The translations under genes were made by a program, and so were the position numbers. The notes below the pieces were generated by a model. That model saw only the letters and a list, made by a program, of their open reading frames with translations, searched no databases and was not told the DNA's origin. From an uncultured Lachnospiraceae bacterium (lineage in GTDB: Bacteria; Bacillota; Clostridia; Lachnospirales; Lachnospiraceae): 5,156 nucleotides of DNA. Below, in pieces: positions 4,954-5,156 of the stretch (position 1 is the first letter of the stretch; each line of letters opens with the position of its first letter). The stretch covers positions 1 through 5,156 of the forward strand of contig CAMNQN010000220.1 in assembly GCA_946549155.1 (NCBI GenBank), given 5' to 3'.

Positions 4954-5156
4954 TGTTCTCTGGCTAGCCTTAAAGAATCACGCTGAATGTAAGATCCGAA
5001 GCAGTAAACATCGGATCTGCGTAAATGAATGGAACAACATTTAAGTTCGCTGGATTTATAATAATCGAACGAAATATGACATATTAGGCAGTAAATATCT
5101 GATTTTGTCTTTTATCGCCACTGTGATATCAATTTACGCAAATCGGGCACTTTATG
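4954..5156. other. Non-coding stretch with short repeats
   Basis: No credible coding region is visible on either strand. It holds a hairpin GATCCGA/TCGGATC (4993-4999 and 5011-5017), a near direct repeat GCAGTAAACATC (5001-5012) and GCAGTAAATATC (5088-5099), and an inverted pair TGCGTAAAT (5018-5026) and ATTTACGCA (5132-5140). It may be the edge of another repeat or the upstream region of a gene outside the window. Confidence 0.4.

Noticed and set aside
4804..4986. 60-codon open frame on the plus strand
   Set aside because: It lies within the structured palindromic repeat, whose substitutions track base pairing rather than codons. It has no ribosome binding site.
5057..5062. Rightward promoter with TATAAT
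   Set aside because: No -35-like hexamer lies at 16-18 bp upstream and no gene follows within the window.

Overview
The window holds one leftward (minus-strand) operon of five sugar-metabolism genes. It is flanked by two inverted copies of a large, highly structured palindromic repeat. The AGGAGG-type ribosome binding sites, the consensus sigma-A promoter, the roughly balanced base composition and the protein families suggest a Firmicute. My best guess is a gut clostridium of the Lachnospiraceae type, but nothing here fixes the genus.

Layout from right to left, which is the direction of transcription. Positions 4954-5156 are non-coding, with short repeats only. Positions 4679-4953 hold a complete palindromic element with 44-bp perfect terminal arms. 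Positions 4574-4602 hold a consensus promoter reading leftward. The genes follow: a PfkB sugar kinase (4510-3566), a GC-rich intergenic hairpin, a ribulose-phosphate-3-epimerase-family protein (3488-2793), a second hairpin, an HxlB-like SIS-domain phosphosugar isomerase (2679-2107), a DUF4432 aldose-epimerase-like protein (2004-952) and a cupin D-lyxose isomerase (931-242). Positions 1-198 hold a second, truncated copy of the palindromic element in the opposite orientation.

How the genes may work together (inference). The lyxose/mannose-type isomerase would turn an aldose into a ketose, with the mutarotase-like DUF4432 protein supplying the right anomer. The kinase would phosphorylate the ketose. 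The C3 epimerase and the 2-keto/3-keto isomerase would then bring an unusual ketose phosphate to fructose 6-phosphate or a pentulose phosphate. No transporter, regulator or glycosidase lies in the window, so the true substrate cannot be named. The two TIM-barrel/SIS enzymes also carry changes in conserved loops, which hints at a non-standard substrate.

The most unusual content is the palindromic repeat. The two copies align without gaps over 198 positions, with about 30 differences by hand count. At least five of the differences are paired compensatory changes in predicted helices. The non-Watson-Crick pairs are mostly G-U on one strand. This suggests a structured RNA, or a hairpin-dependent mobile element, that I cannot assign to a named family.
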